Assembly: GCA_018302125.1 (NCBI GenBank)
Contig: JAGWAC010000002.1
Span: 1-48,878, forward strand
DNA from: Candidatus Woesearchaeota archaeon
GTDB taxonomy: Archaea > Nanobdellota > Nanobdellia > SCGC-AAA011-G17 > JACPIM01
Length of the DNA: 48,878 bases
Reading direction: 5' to 3'
Below the pieces are notes generated by a model. It was not told the origin of the DNA, did not search any database, and saw only the letters and a list, made by a program, of their open reading frames with translations. This document shows positions 32,699 through 39,876 of the stretch, one piece after another (positions within the stretch are counted from its first letter, which is position 1; every line of letters starts with the position of its first letter). Both the position numbers and the translations under genes were made by a program.

Positions 32699-33097
32699 TT
32701 AAAAATTACTTATTGTGATCCTTTTTATTTCTTTTGCCTTATCCAAATCAGGATCATCTGATATTATTTCATGGATCCCCTTGATAAGTGCTGTGGCAAT
32801 ATGAATAGCATCTCTTGGATTTAAATTATAATTTTCAACTAACTCTTGAGCTTTTTTTATTATATCAAAATTTACGTCTAAAAACTTCAGATTTGGCAAA
32901 AATAAGAATCTTTTTCCTTCTTTTCTTGCAAAGTCATAATCTGATGTTGCTTTTTTTATTGACCAGACAAATTCATCCCAAGTAATAATAGAAGTAAAAG
33001 CCTGAATCTTATTATCAGCTAATTTATTTAAAATTTCTTTTGCTTTGCCCCCTTCTAATACAGCAGTTACAAATACATTTGTATCTAAATAAATCAT
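32699..33097 (-). CDS. VapC-like PIN-domain toxin (pair 1)
   Basis: 132 residues of the PIN fold: YLDTNVFVTAVLEG with the first Asp, TWDEFVWSI with the acidic second site, and NLNPRDAIHIATAL followed by SDDPDLD with the last acids. VapC toxins cleave tRNA or rRNA. It overlaps its antitoxin gene by 4 nt and lies upstream of rtcB. A nuclease that cuts tRNA next to an RNA ligase operon is worth noting but may be chance. Confidence 0.85.
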   Translation of the reverse strand: MIYLDTNVFVTAVLEGGKAKEILNKLADNKIQAFTSIITWDEFVWSIKKATSDYDFARKEGKRFLFLPNLKFLDVNFDIIKKAQELVENYNLNPRDAIHIATALIKGIHEIISDDPDLDKAKEIKRITISNF

Positions 33098-33375
33098 CTT
33101 TTTCCTTTAAATGAATTTTTAAATCTCTCTTCATATTGTTCTTCAATCAATTCTTTTATTTGTTTTGAAGTTACTTTTCTTTTCTTTATATTTTCTGGGA
33201 GTGTGCAGAATTCTTCAATAATTTCCCTGTGTTCTTTTGGAGTTTCAATAATTATTTGCTGATCTTCAACTAAAAAAACAACATCTGTTCCTGTTTTTAG
33301 ATTAAATTGTTCTCTTATATCCTTTGGCAAAACTATTTGTCCTTTAGGACCTATTTTTCTTTTAATTTTTATCAT
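33094..33375 (-). CDS. VapB-like AbrB-family antitoxin (pair 1)
   Basis: 93 residues. The N-terminal half is a swapped-hairpin AbrB/SpoVT domain (IGPKGQIVLPKDIREQF), the second half a charged tail that would wrap the toxin. It is the antitoxin and repressor of the pair. The region before its start (33376-33400) holds a TATA-like TATATAAG on the minus side and would be its operator. Confidence 0.85.
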   Translation of the reverse strand: MIKIKRKIGPKGQIVLPKDIREQFNLKTGTDVVFLVEDQQIIIETPKEHREIIEEFCTLPENIKKRKVTSKQIKELIEEQYEERFKNSFKGKR

Positions 33376-33524
33376 AGAATATATAAGTTGGAATTACTAT
33401 ATAAACTTTTTCCTACTAATAATTCTAACTTATTGATAAACAAAGCTTTTGAATTATAAAAAACTGAGAATAGAAATGCTTAAAAATTAAGTTATTTGTA
33501 TAAGTTTAATAAAGAGGGATTTTA

Positions 33525-34154
33525 ATGTTTAAACTAATATCAGATTATCTTCAAAGTTTTTTTTCTCAGTTATTTGGCTCAAAAAAAAAGATTAAACTGG
33601 GATTTTATGGGGCTCCGAATGTAGGCAAGAGTACCCTATGCAACAGAATTTGCAAGGACTGGGTTGGGGAAGAATTAAGTACTGTTTCTAAAATACCTCA
33701 CGAAACAAGAAGTGTTATTATAAAAGAAAGTGTTATTATAAAACATAAAGGAAAGGAATTGAATTTTAATGTTGTTGATACACCTGGTATAGCTACTAAA
33801 ATTGATTATGAAGATTTTTTAAAATTCATGAATAAAGGAGAAGCAAAAACAAGAGCAAAAGAAGCTACAAAGGGTGTTATTGAGAGTATTAAATGGTTAG
33901 ACAATATGGATGGCGTTGTAGTTGTATTAGATTCTACTTTAAATCCTTATTCACAAGTAAACATTACTGTTATAGGGAATTTAGCGGCAAGAAATATTCC
34001 AGTTATGATTGCAGCAAATAAAGTTGATATGAAAAAAGCTAGTGTGAAAAAAGTTGAAGCTGCTTTTCCACAATATAAAGTGGTAGGAATCTCAGCTGAA
34101 AAGGGAACTAATATGGAGGAATTTTATGGTTCTTTATTTAAACTGTTTAAATAA
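33525..34154 (+). CDS. Era-like archaeal GTPase
   Basis: 209 residues with G1 GAPNVGKST, G3 DTPG, G4 NKVD and G5 SAEKG, all in the order of an Era/Obg-like small GTPase, but with no KH domain. The N-terminus has an extra 25-residue hydrophobic and basic segment. Together with the next two genes it forms a gene trio seen across archaea (Era-like GTPase, DUF2073, DUF2072 zinc ribbon). The role is probably ribosome-related. GAGGG (33512-33516) lies 8 nt before the ATG. Confidence 0.85.
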   Translation: MFKLISDYLQSFFSQLFGSKKKIKLGFYGAPNVGKSTLCNRICKDWVGEELSTVSKIPHETRSVIIKESVIIKHKGKELNFNVVDTPGIATKIDYEDFLKFMNKGEAKTRAKEATKGVIESIKWLDNMDGVVVVLDSTLNPYSQVNITVIGNLAARNIPVMIAANKVDMKKASVKKVEAAFPQYKVVGISAEKGTNMEEFYGSLFKLFK

Positions 34155-34186
34155 AACTTTTTAGAAAAAATGTTTATCAAAAAAAA
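34152..34186 (+). repeat. Dispersed hairpin repeat, copy 6 (variant)
   Basis: TAAAACTTTTT, then AAAAAATGTTTATCAAAA. It begins at the stop codon of the Era-like GTPase gene. Confidence 0.55.
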
Positions 34187-34201
34187 CAATTAAAAAATAA
34201 A

Positions 34202-34597
34202 ATGTTAACATTACAATTTGTGCCGTACAGCGAAATGGAGGCTTTGAATACTGAAGAGAGAATAAAAAAATTATTAGGCATTGTTAAAAGCAAAAGCATA
34301 GTGATGATGCAAGGAAGATTAAAACCTGCTGAAGAATCCAGATTAATTCAGGAAACAATGGAACAAATAGACAAAGATTTCAAAGGTATAGAAATATGTA
34401 CAATTTATCCAGAAGACAGAGAAATGGAAGCTGTAAGAAAAATTAAAAAAGAATTTTTCAGATTTGTTTTAGGAAATAGGGATGGAATGACTATTGTTGG
34501 GCCTTCTTCTATAATTAAAGAGATTAAAAGAGATCCAAATAAGATACAACTATATACAGTTAATAGAGAGTCTAAGAAATCTAAAAAAAGAAGGTAA
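34202..34597 (+). CDS. DUF2073 protein
   Basis: 131 residues, no cysteine pairs or membrane segments. The segments IVMMQGRLKPAEESRLIQETM and DREMEAVRKIKKEFFRF match the archaeal DUF2073 family, found next to Era-like GTPases. The C-terminus is Lys/Ser/Arg rich. It begins 47 nt after the GTPase, with a hairpin repeat between them. The function is unknown; a partnership with the GTPase is inferred from gene order. Confidence 0.75.
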   Translation: MLTLQFVPYSEMEALNTEERIKKLLGIVKSKSIVMMQGRLKPAEESRLIQETMEQIDKDFKGIEICTIYPEDREMEAVRKIKKEFFRFVLGNRDGMTIVGPSSIIKEIKRDPNKIQLYTVNRESKKSKKRR

Positions 34598-34622
34598 ACT
34601 TTTGAGAAAAGTTTAATCAAAA
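34595..34622 (+). repeat. Dispersed hairpin repeat, copy 7
   Basis: TAAACTTTT, GAG, AAAAGTTTAATCAAAA. It begins exactly with the stop codon of the DUF2073 gene. Confidence 0.8.
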
Positions 34623-34668
34623 TTAGAAATAATTATAAAAGTAAGAATTACTTAATTAAACGATAAAA

Positions 34669-35082
34669 ATGCACCAATGCGTAAAATGCAATACTTTTTA
34701 TGAAGATGGTTCTGCTACTTTATTGAAGGGCTGTGAAAAATGCGGCGGGAAATTCTTCTTTTTTATTAATAAAAAAGCCATAGAAAAGGCAAAACAGATT
34801 ACTCAAGATTTAACTATTGAACAGAAAAAAGAAATTGAAGAAGATGTATTAGAGATTTTAGGTGAAAGAGACGATGACTTACCTGTTGTTCTAGATTTGG
34901 AAACTATTAATATCTTAGAACCTGGAAAATATGAATTAGATTTAGTTGATATATTTAAAGGCAAACCCTTAATTTATAGATTAGAAGAAGGAAAATATAT
35001 AATTGATATCGCCAGCTCTTTTTTAGCCAAAAATTTTGATGAAAAAGATTTAGACAAGAAGAAAGACGAAGATAAAGAATAA
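34669..35082 (+). CDS. DUF2072-type zinc-ribbon protein
   Basis: 137 residues. The N-terminal zinc ribbon has MHQCVKC and GCEKCGG, followed by a helical linker and an acidic beta region (PGKYELDLVDIFKGKPLIYRLEEGKY). The pattern agrees with the archaeal Zn-ribbon family DUF2072 that accompanies DUF2073 and the Era-like GTPase. The stop codon again begins a hairpin copy. Confidence 0.75.
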   Translation: MHQCVKCNTFYEDGSATLLKGCEKCGGKFFFFINKKAIEKAKQITQDLTIEQKKEIEEDVLEILGERDDDLPVVLDLETINILEPGKYELDLVDIFKGKPLIYRLEEGKYIIDIASSFLAKNFDEKDLDKKKDEDKE

Positions 35083-35111
35083 AAAACTTTTTAGAAAAGT
35101 TTTATCAAAAA
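35080..35111 (+). repeat. Dispersed hairpin repeat, copy 8
   Basis: TAAAAAACTTTTT, then AAAAGTTTTATCAAAAA, starting at the stop codon of the zinc-ribbon gene. Confidence 0.6.
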
Positions 35112-35192
35112 TATGAAATCTTTTCGGAGAATTCAAAAAAATCACGAAAATTTAGCACAAGAAATATAAATAGAATTAAATTCTATAGATTT

Positions 35193-35267
35193 ATGAAAAG
35201 AAAATTAAATCTTTATGATTACTTGTTTTATTTATCATTATTAATTATATTTATATGGCTTATTTAG
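35193..35267 (+). CDS. Possible 24-aa membrane peptide
   Basis: Reads MKRKLNLYDYLFYLSLL and continues hydrophobic to a stop at 35265: a basic start and one membrane helix. A TATA-like AAATATAAATAG at 35162-35173 is 20-31 nt upstream, giving a leaderless message. It is very short, so the evidence is position and hydrophobicity only. Confidence 0.35.
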   Translation: MKRKLNLYDYLFYLSLLIIFIWLI

Positions 35268-35293
35268 GTTCATTGGGATTTTTTAAATAAAAA

Positions 35294-35307
35294 AGTTTAA
35301 ATAATAG
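35294..35307 (+). promoter_or_regulatory. TATA box of VapBC pair 2
   Basis: AGTTTAAATAATAG lies 20-33 nt before the ATG of the antitoxin at 35327. Confidence 0.5.
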
Positions 35308-35326
35308 TTATACTAATGTATTACTT

Positions 35327-35587
35327 ATGGTAAGAATAAATGTGAAAGTTGGTCCTAAAGGCCAGATAGTAATTCCAAAGGTAGTTAGAGAAGAATATAA
35401 TATTTCTCCAGGAGATAAAATAGTTATAAAAGAAAATGATCAAAAAATTATAATAGAAAAACCAACTGACCCAATTTTAGAACTAGAAAGAATCTCTAAA
35501 GAAATAAAATTCAGGGAAAAAATTGATGTACACAGCATTGAAGAGGGGTATGGAGAAAGGTGGAAGAAAAGAAAACATACTATTTAG
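35327..35587 (+). CDS. VapB-like AbrB-family antitoxin (pair 2)
   Basis: 86 residues with the AbrB domain VGPKGQIVIPKVVREEYN and a charged C-terminal part. It is similar to pair 1 in its DNA-binding half (both read GPKGQIV(L/I)PK) but differs in the toxin-binding tail, as expected for two independent TA pairs. It overlaps the toxin gene by 28 nt. Confidence 0.85.
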   Translation: MVRINVKVGPKGQIVIPKVVREEYNISPGDKIVIKENDQKIIIEKPTDPILELERISKEIKFREKIDVHSIEEGYGERWKKRKHTI

Positions 35588-35982
35588 ATGCCAATGTTTT
35601 TATTTATGCCATCTTAAATGACCTTGAATTAGGAAATAAATGCCGAGAGATATTAAGACAAGCTCATTTAGGAAAATTCAAATGTATTACTTCCTGCCTA
35701 ACTTTTGATGAAATTTTGTGGAATGTACGGAAGATTAGACCTAAAGAATTCAACAATATATGTTCAAATATTTTAAATCTTAATATAAAATTTGTTGAAG
35801 TAAATAAAATTATCCTACATAAAATGACTGAAATCCTAAAAAAATACGATTTAAAACCAAGGGACACATTACATTTAGCCACAATGTATGTCAACAATTG
35901 CAAAGAAATAATTAGTGAAGATGATGATTTTGATGTTGTAGAAGAAATAAAAAGAACTGATATTATGGATTTTAGAATGTAA
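35560..35982 (+). CDS. VapC-like PIN-domain toxin (pair 2)
   Basis: 140 residues from a GTG start at 35560 inside the antitoxin gene. PIN motifs: YYLDANVFIYAIL, FDEILWNVR and LKPRDTLHLATMY, then SEDDDFD. It pairs with the AbrB antitoxin upstream. The GTG start and overlap keep toxin yield below antitoxin. The two VapBC pairs lie on each side of the GTPase trio and point away from it or toward the next gene. Confidence 0.85.
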   Translation: MEEKKTYYLDANVFIYAILNDLELGNKCREILRQAHLGKFKCITSCLTFDEILWNVRKIRPKEFNNICSNILNLNIKFVEVNKIILHKMTEILKKYDLKPRDTLHLATMYVNNCKEIISEDDDFDVVEEIKRTDIMDFRM

Positions 35983-36005
35983 TTTATTTATTAAAAAATA
36001 TTTAC

Positions 36006-37844
36006 TTATGAAAAAAAGTCTTTTATTTTGTTTAAATAATCTAAAGTTATTTCAAAATTATAATCTGCTGGAAAGCATTTTTTATAACTCTGTAGATTGT
36101 ATCTTTCATCTAAAAAGACAATAACTCCTTTATCGTTTTCTGATCTAATACATCTGCCTGAGTTTTGAATAGCTTTTATTATTGCTGGATAAATATAACC
36201 ATAATCCCAACCTTTTGAAAATCTCTTATCATAGTAATTAATTAATTCCTTAGTTTCTAAATCTGGTTTTGCTAATGGTAATCCGACTACTATAACACAT
36301 TTAATAGCACCAATTAGATCTATACCTTCAGAATAACTTCCTGATGAGGCAGCTAATAATACTGAACCTTGTTCTTTATTTGCCTTGAATTTTTCCAAAA
36401 TTTCCTGTTTTTCTTGCTTAGTTAATGATGGATATTCTAAAAAAGTTGTTTTTTCACATTTTCTAGAAAAAAATTCATTTATTTTGTCCCTTAAATCATA
36501 AGATGGGAAGAATATTAAGGAGTTTCCTGGAATTGAATTTGTTATTTGAGAGCAAGTTTCTGCTATATTATTATACATATCATCTGATCTTTTTGTAAAC
36601 TTTGTTGTTGTTTTTGGAACTATTAAGCATAATCTGTTTTCTTTAGGAAATGGGTTTTTGTATTCTGCTGAAACTGTTTTTATTTTGTTTAAGTTTAATA
36701 AATCAATATACATATTTTGCGGATTTAGAGTGCCTGACATTAAAATTGTTGAATAAGGATTTAGAGTTGAAAATATTAAAGATGGATCAAGGCATTTATA
36801 GACTATACTATAATAGGGTTTTCCTGACCTGAAGAAATTCCTTGCTAAAATCCTTACAAAACCATAATCAGGACCTTTCCATGAATCTAAGAAATTAGCA
36901 ACTGATCTCAAGGCAGATCTTTGTTTCTTTTCTAGAACTATTTCAGACTCAGCTTCAAATCTTAAGATTAAGTTTTCTTCAAACAAAAAATCATTTTTAT
37001 TAATTAGTTTCTCGTTTTCATTTATATTTAAGGAATAAGAAAGCAAGTTTAACTTGTTTTTTACTTTATTTAATTCGTCTTCTAGATTTAAATTAAATTC
37101 TTGAGATTCTTTAGTTGCTTTATCTATTGTTGTTTTTGATAATGAAGAAGAGAGTAAATCACGACATTTTCCTATTAAATTATGCGCTTCATCAAATATT
37201 ATTATACAATTATCTATACTTTTGTTTATTCTTTTAAATAATGTTTCTCTTATTGATGGACTTAAGACATGAAAATAATCTGCTATAATTACTTTTGATT
37301 GTTTTGCATTTTCACATGCTATCTCAAAAGGGCATAAAATGTGATGCTCGGAAGTTTTTATTATTTCTTCTACGTGTTTTACTTCATTTAAATCATTTAA
37401 GCAGAGTTCTTTTTTTACTGGGTCTTTGAAATTCAAATAATAGTTACAGGCATCATTTTTTACTAGGCTGGTGCAGAAATCTGAAAACTCTGTTGATGAC
37501 AATTCATTTGCATTTTTCTGAAGACACATCCATTTTTTCCCAATAAAATCTGTTGCTTTGAAATCTGTGCTGTATTTTTTCCTTATTAATTTTAAAGTGT
37601 CTATGGCTATTTTATGCTGAGAGTGCATTGGAGTTACAAATATTACTGTTTTATTATTTTTTAGAGCGAATGTCAAAGAAGCAGATAATGCTGCTGCAGT
37701 TTTTCCACACCCTGTTGGGGCATGAACAATTAAATTTTCCTTGTTAGAAATTACACTTAACATTTGCAGAACTAAAGTTTTCTGAATATCCCTTATATTT
37801 TCATGAGGAAATAAAATTTCTTGCTGATTAATTTGCATTTTCAT
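36006..37844 (-). CDS. XPD/Rad3-like DNA helicase with Fe-S cluster
   Basis: 612 residues, superfamily 2. Walker A APTGCGKTAA (residues 42-51), DEAH box IIFDEAHNLI, motif V SYSEGIDL and motif VI QNSGRCIRSENDKG. Four cysteines (about C107, C124, C133 and C171, the last in LCPFEIA) fit the XPD Fe-S domain that acts in strand separation. It would unwind DNA 5' to 3' in repair. The cluster would be made by the Suf system in this window. TATA box at 37860-37872 on the minus strand. Confidence 0.9.
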   Translation of the reverse strand: MKMQINQQEILFPHENIRDIQKTLVLQMLSVISNKENLIVHAPTGCGKTAAALSASLTFALKNNKTVIFVTPMHSQHKIAIDTLKLIRKKYSTDFKATDFIGKKWMCLQKNANELSSTEFSDFCTSLVKNDACNYYLNFKDPVKKELCLNDLNEVKHVEEIIKTSEHHILCPFEIACENAKQSKVIIADYFHVLSPSIRETLFKRINKSIDNCIIIFDEAHNLIGKCRDLLSSSLSKTTIDKATKESQEFNLNLEDELNKVKNKLNLLSYSLNINENEKLINKNDFLFEENLILRFEAESEIVLEKKQRSALRSVANFLDSWKGPDYGFVRILARNFFRSGKPYYSIVYKCLDPSLIFSTLNPYSTILMSGTLNPQNMYIDLLNLNKIKTVSAEYKNPFPKENRLCLIVPKTTTKFTKRSDDMYNNIAETCSQITNSIPGNSLIFFPSYDLRDKINEFFSRKCEKTTFLEYPSLTKQEKQEILEKFKANKEQGSVLLAASSGSYSEGIDLIGAIKCVIVVGLPLAKPDLETKELINYYDKRFSKGWDYGYIYPAIIKAIQNSGRCIRSENDKGVIVFLDERYNLQSYKKCFPADYNFEITLDYLNKIKDFFS

Positions 37845-37859
37845 TTTCTTATAAGAAGA

Positions 37860-37872
37860 GGTTTATATAAGT
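37860..37872 (-). promoter_or_regulatory. TATA box of the XPD-like helicase
   Basis: ACTTATATAAACC on the minus strand, 16-28 nt before the start at 37844. Confidence 0.5.
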
Positions 37873-37933
37873 TAGTTTAATTACGAATTAGTAATTACTT
37901 TACAGTATTACCATTATATAGTGTACAATAGAA

Positions 37934-37947
37934 ATATTTAAATATAA
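37934..37947 (+). promoter_or_regulatory. TATA box of the Tat lipoprotein gene
   Basis: ATATTTAAATATAA lies 48-61 nt before the ATG at 37995, leaving a short leader that contains GGGGGT (37982-37987) as ribosome binding site. Confidence 0.45.
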
Positions 37948-37994
37948 TTTGAAATGAATAAAGAAAAGATTATTTTTAATTTGGGGGTACTAAA

Positions 37995-39056
37995 ATGGTT
38001 AAATTTAATGATTCTGATTATACAAGGAGAGATTTATTAAGAAGTGTTCTATTAAGAAGTGTTCTAGGATTAGGTACTGTTGCTGTGACAGGCAGTTTGG
38101 TAAATCTTTTAGGTGGTTGTGCAAGTGATCCTATTGCTGATTCTAGATTTGGAGAATATTCTGCAAAAACTTTAGTTAGTACCACCAAACATGACAGATC
38201 ATCTGAACAAAGTTATGTTAGAGGGTTAAGAAAAAAATTATTAAGATCTGGTGAAGATGGATTATCCTTTGTTTTATACAAATTAGAAATTAAAGATAAT
38301 GATAAATCCCAAGTTGTTAGTCCGGAAAAAGCAGCCCAAATTTTAGAAGCTAGCATCTTAAGAGGAGAAGATGTTTCTGGAAGAAAATTAAGTTCTTATC
38401 CTAATTTAGAAGAAAGTTTGGAAGCAGTATCGACAACAGAGACTTTTTTTAAAGCTACTCAAGGATGGATTGAGTTAAAACCAACTACTGGAACAGCTGC
38501 CCCAGTTAAAAAACTTGAAATGAAAGAAGAAGGTCTTGGCAAAAATGTAAGTTATGAAACAAGAGCTCCTATTGCTGTTATTGATGTAGAACATGACAGA
38601 ATTGTAGGTCTTTACAATGTAATGGATTTAATTAGATTTTCAAAAGTCACAACATTAAAAGTTGATGATCTTGATAATTTAATAAATGAAGATTTGTATG
38701 GCAATAATGAAAGATTAAGAGAGAGTGTTAAACAAGTTTTGAGACAAGGATTAAGAAAAGATGAAACAAATGAAAAAATGAAAGAAGCTGGCGGAACTTT
38801 AGCTTATTTATTCGATTCAGACAGAGAAGAAAAAGTAGTGGCTGATAATGTAAGAATGTTTAATGGTGGAGAAATAGACCCCCATCAATTAATAGATCTT
38901 TTCAAAGACAAAGAAGATATAAGAATGTCATGGTTGGCATTTGATCCTGAAACTTTGGAACCTGTTTTTCCTGGAAAATTTGAAAGAAGCTATGCATTAA
39001 AATTAACAACTGACAAAACAGGAAAAGTTGTTGCAGAAGTAATAAAAAAGAATTGA
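37995..39056 (+). CDS. Tat-dependent lipoprotein, unknown (353 aa)
   Basis: The N-terminus has a twin-arginine motif (YTRRDLLRSV), a hydrophobic stretch with a direct LLRSVLLRSVL duplication, and a lipobox LLGGCASD, so it is exported folded and anchored by lipid on Cys42 or so. The mature domain of about 310 residues is mostly charged and helical and is not recognised. Needing Tat export implies a cofactor or fast folding. It begins a surface-protein cluster (37995-43108). Confidence 0.65.
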   Translation: MVKFNDSDYTRRDLLRSVLLRSVLGLGTVAVTGSLVNLLGGCASDPIADSRFGEYSAKTLVSTTKHDRSSEQSYVRGLRKKLLRSGEDGLSFVLYKLEIKDNDKSQVVSPEKAAQILEASILRGEDVSGRKLSSYPNLEESLEAVSTTETFFKATQGWIELKPTTGTAAPVKKLEMKEEGLGKNVSYETRAPIAVIDVEHDRIVGLYNVMDLIRFSKVTTLKVDDLDNLINEDLYGNNERLRESVKQVLRQGLRKDETNEKMKEAGGTLAYLFDSDREEKVVADNVRMFNGGEIDPHQLIDLFKDKEDIRMSWLAFDPETLEPVFPGKFERSYALKLTTDKTGKVVAEVIKKN

Positions 39057-39061
39057 TGAAG

Positions 39062-39102
39062 AAGACTTTAATTTTTTTAATTTTATTTTAATTAATTTTA
39101 TA
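39062..39102 (+). terminator. T-rich terminator before tRNA-Trp
   Basis: Several T-runs (TTTTTTT and TTTTATTTT) follow the Tat lipoprotein stop codon. Confidence 0.35.
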
Positions 39103-39151
39103 TAGTCAAAATTTCTATATTTTTATATTCCTGGGGGCGTAGTATAATGGC

Positions 39152-39186
39152 ATAAACTTTTGAGTTTAATCAAAAGTAGACATTAA
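39152..39186 (+). other. tRNA-Trp intron 1 (D loop, 35 nt)
   Basis: AATG (39146-39149) pairs with CATT (39181-39184); bulges GC|A and AA|A; interior stem ACTTTT/AAAAGT. Most of the intron is a copy of the dispersed hairpin repeat. Confidence 0.65.
39153..39175 (+). repeat. Dispersed hairpin repeat, copy 9 (inside tRNA-Trp intron)
   Basis: Shortened copy: TAAACTTTT, GAG, TTTAATCAAAA; the usual AAAA before GTTT is lost. It starts at the second base of the intron. Confidence 0.65.
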
Positions 39187-39203
39187 AGAATAGGTGGCTC
39201 CAG

Positions 39204-39216
39204 ACTTTTGGAAGAT
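39204..39216 (+). other. tRNA-Trp intron 2 (37/38, 13 nt)
   Basis: Very short intron at the canonical position. CTCC (32-35) pairs with GAAG before the AT|A bulge with one mismatch, the same relaxed register as in tRNA-Leu and tRNA-Thr. Confidence 0.65.
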
Positions 39217-39231
39217 ACCACCGGATCCAGG

Positions 39232-39259
39232 AAAACTATTTTTAAAATAGTTTTGGAAA
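39232..39259 (+). other. tRNA-Trp intron 3 (T arm, position 53/54, 28 nt)
   Basis: Canonical BHB: TCCA pairs with TGGA over 4 bp, bulges GG|A and AA|T, interior stem AAACTATTT/AAATAGTTT of 9 bp with a TTA loop. Removal joins CCAGG to TTCGAAT and restores a standard T arm. Confidence 0.85.
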
Positions 39260-39280
39260 TTCGAATCCTGGCGTCCCCAG

Positions 39281-39309
39281 TAAACTTTTAGGAAAAGTTT
39301 AATCAAAAA
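39281..39309 (+). repeat. Dispersed hairpin repeat, copy 10
   Basis: TAAACTTTT, AGG, AAAAGTTTAATCAAAAA, beginning 2 nt after the discriminator base of tRNA-Trp. Confidence 0.8.
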
Positions 39310-39313
39310 TTAG

Positions 39314-39338
39314 GATTTTAGGAAAAGTTTAATCAAAA
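39314..39338 (+). repeat. Dispersed hairpin repeat, copy 11 (tandem, partial)
   Basis: ATTTTAGG then AAAAGTTTAATCAAAAT; directly follows copy 10, with the left arm shortened. The two form a short tandem. Confidence 0.65.
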
Positions 39339-39390
39339 TCTAAATTCTAGTACAATATTTCTTAAAAAGAAGAAAAGCCAAATTTATCCG

Positions 39391-39448
39391 AAATATTTAT
39401 ATAGTAGTGTTATTATCACTACAGAGTTATATTTAATAACTACTATAT
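39391..39448 (+). promoter_or_regulatory. TATA box and nested inverted repeats before the 132-aa lipoprotein
   Basis: TATA-like ATATTTATATAG (39393-39404) is followed by two competing inverted repeats: ATATAGTAGT (39399-39408) with ACTACTATAT (39439-39448), and GTAGTG (39404-39409) with CACTAC (39417-39422). GTTAT/ATAAC lies between. The design suggests an operator or a leader with two alternative folds. Confidence 0.45.
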
Positions 39449-39477
39449 AATAATATCATTACTTGGAGGGTGTGAAA

Positions 39478-39876
39478 ATGGATTATGAAATAAAAAAAAG
39501 TTCTGAAAATTATTTAGAAAGAAGTTCTGGCTTATACAATAAAGTGGTTGCAGGAGTATCTGGTTTAGCTTTATTGGTTTCTGGTTGTATTGATACTGTA
39601 AATGGCGTAAGAATAAGAGCAGAAGAAAAAACAAAATTTAAAGTTGAAATTGTTGATCCTTTTGCTGAAAAAGAAAAGAAAAAAGAAGATGATACAAATT
39701 ACTTGCTAATTGGGGGTATAATTTTAGGAGCTGGCGCTGTTGGAACTGGAGTTTACTTTTTAGGTGAAGATCAAGGATGGTGGGGTGGTAAAGATAGAAG
39801 ATCACCAGATTTAGATTTAGAAACTGACCCTGGTTCTGGCGAGGGAGAAAATGGCGGAGGTCCTGGGGGACAATGA
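39478..39876 (+). CDS. Small surface lipoprotein-like protein (132 aa)
   Basis: The ATG at 39478 is preferred to an upstream TTG because GGAGGGTG (39465-39472) precedes it. A hydrophobic segment with a possible lipobox (LLVSGCIDT) sits near residue 30, a second membrane segment near 75-92 (LIGGIILGAGAVGTGVYFLG), and the end is Gly/Asp/Pro rich. Overlaps the next gene by 4 nt (ATGA), so the two are coupled. Family not recognised. Confidence 0.55.
   Translation: MDYEIKKSSENYLERSSGLYNKVVAGVSGLALLVSGCIDTVNGVRIRAEEKTKFKVEIVDPFAEKEKKKEDDTNYLLIGGIILGAGAVGTGVYFLGEDQGWWGGKDRRSPDLDLETDPGSGEGENGGGPGGQ

Larger units (their letters stand above)
39133..39279 (+). tRNA. tRNA-Trp (CCA) with three introns
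   Basis: Removing 39152-39186, 39204-39216 and 39232-39259 gives a 71-nt tRNA: acceptor GGGGGCG/CGTCCCC (one G-U), D arm with A14, G18, G19 and A21 in place (weak D stem GTAT/GAAT), anticodon arm GGTGG-CTCCAGA-CCACC (CCA), variable GGAT, T arm CCAGG-TTCGAAT-CCTGG and discriminator A73. The T-arm intron has a perfect BHB and the D-loop intron a good one. The D-stem pairing is poor, so the exact boundaries of intron 1 are less sure than the others. No CCA encoded. Confidence 0.85.
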
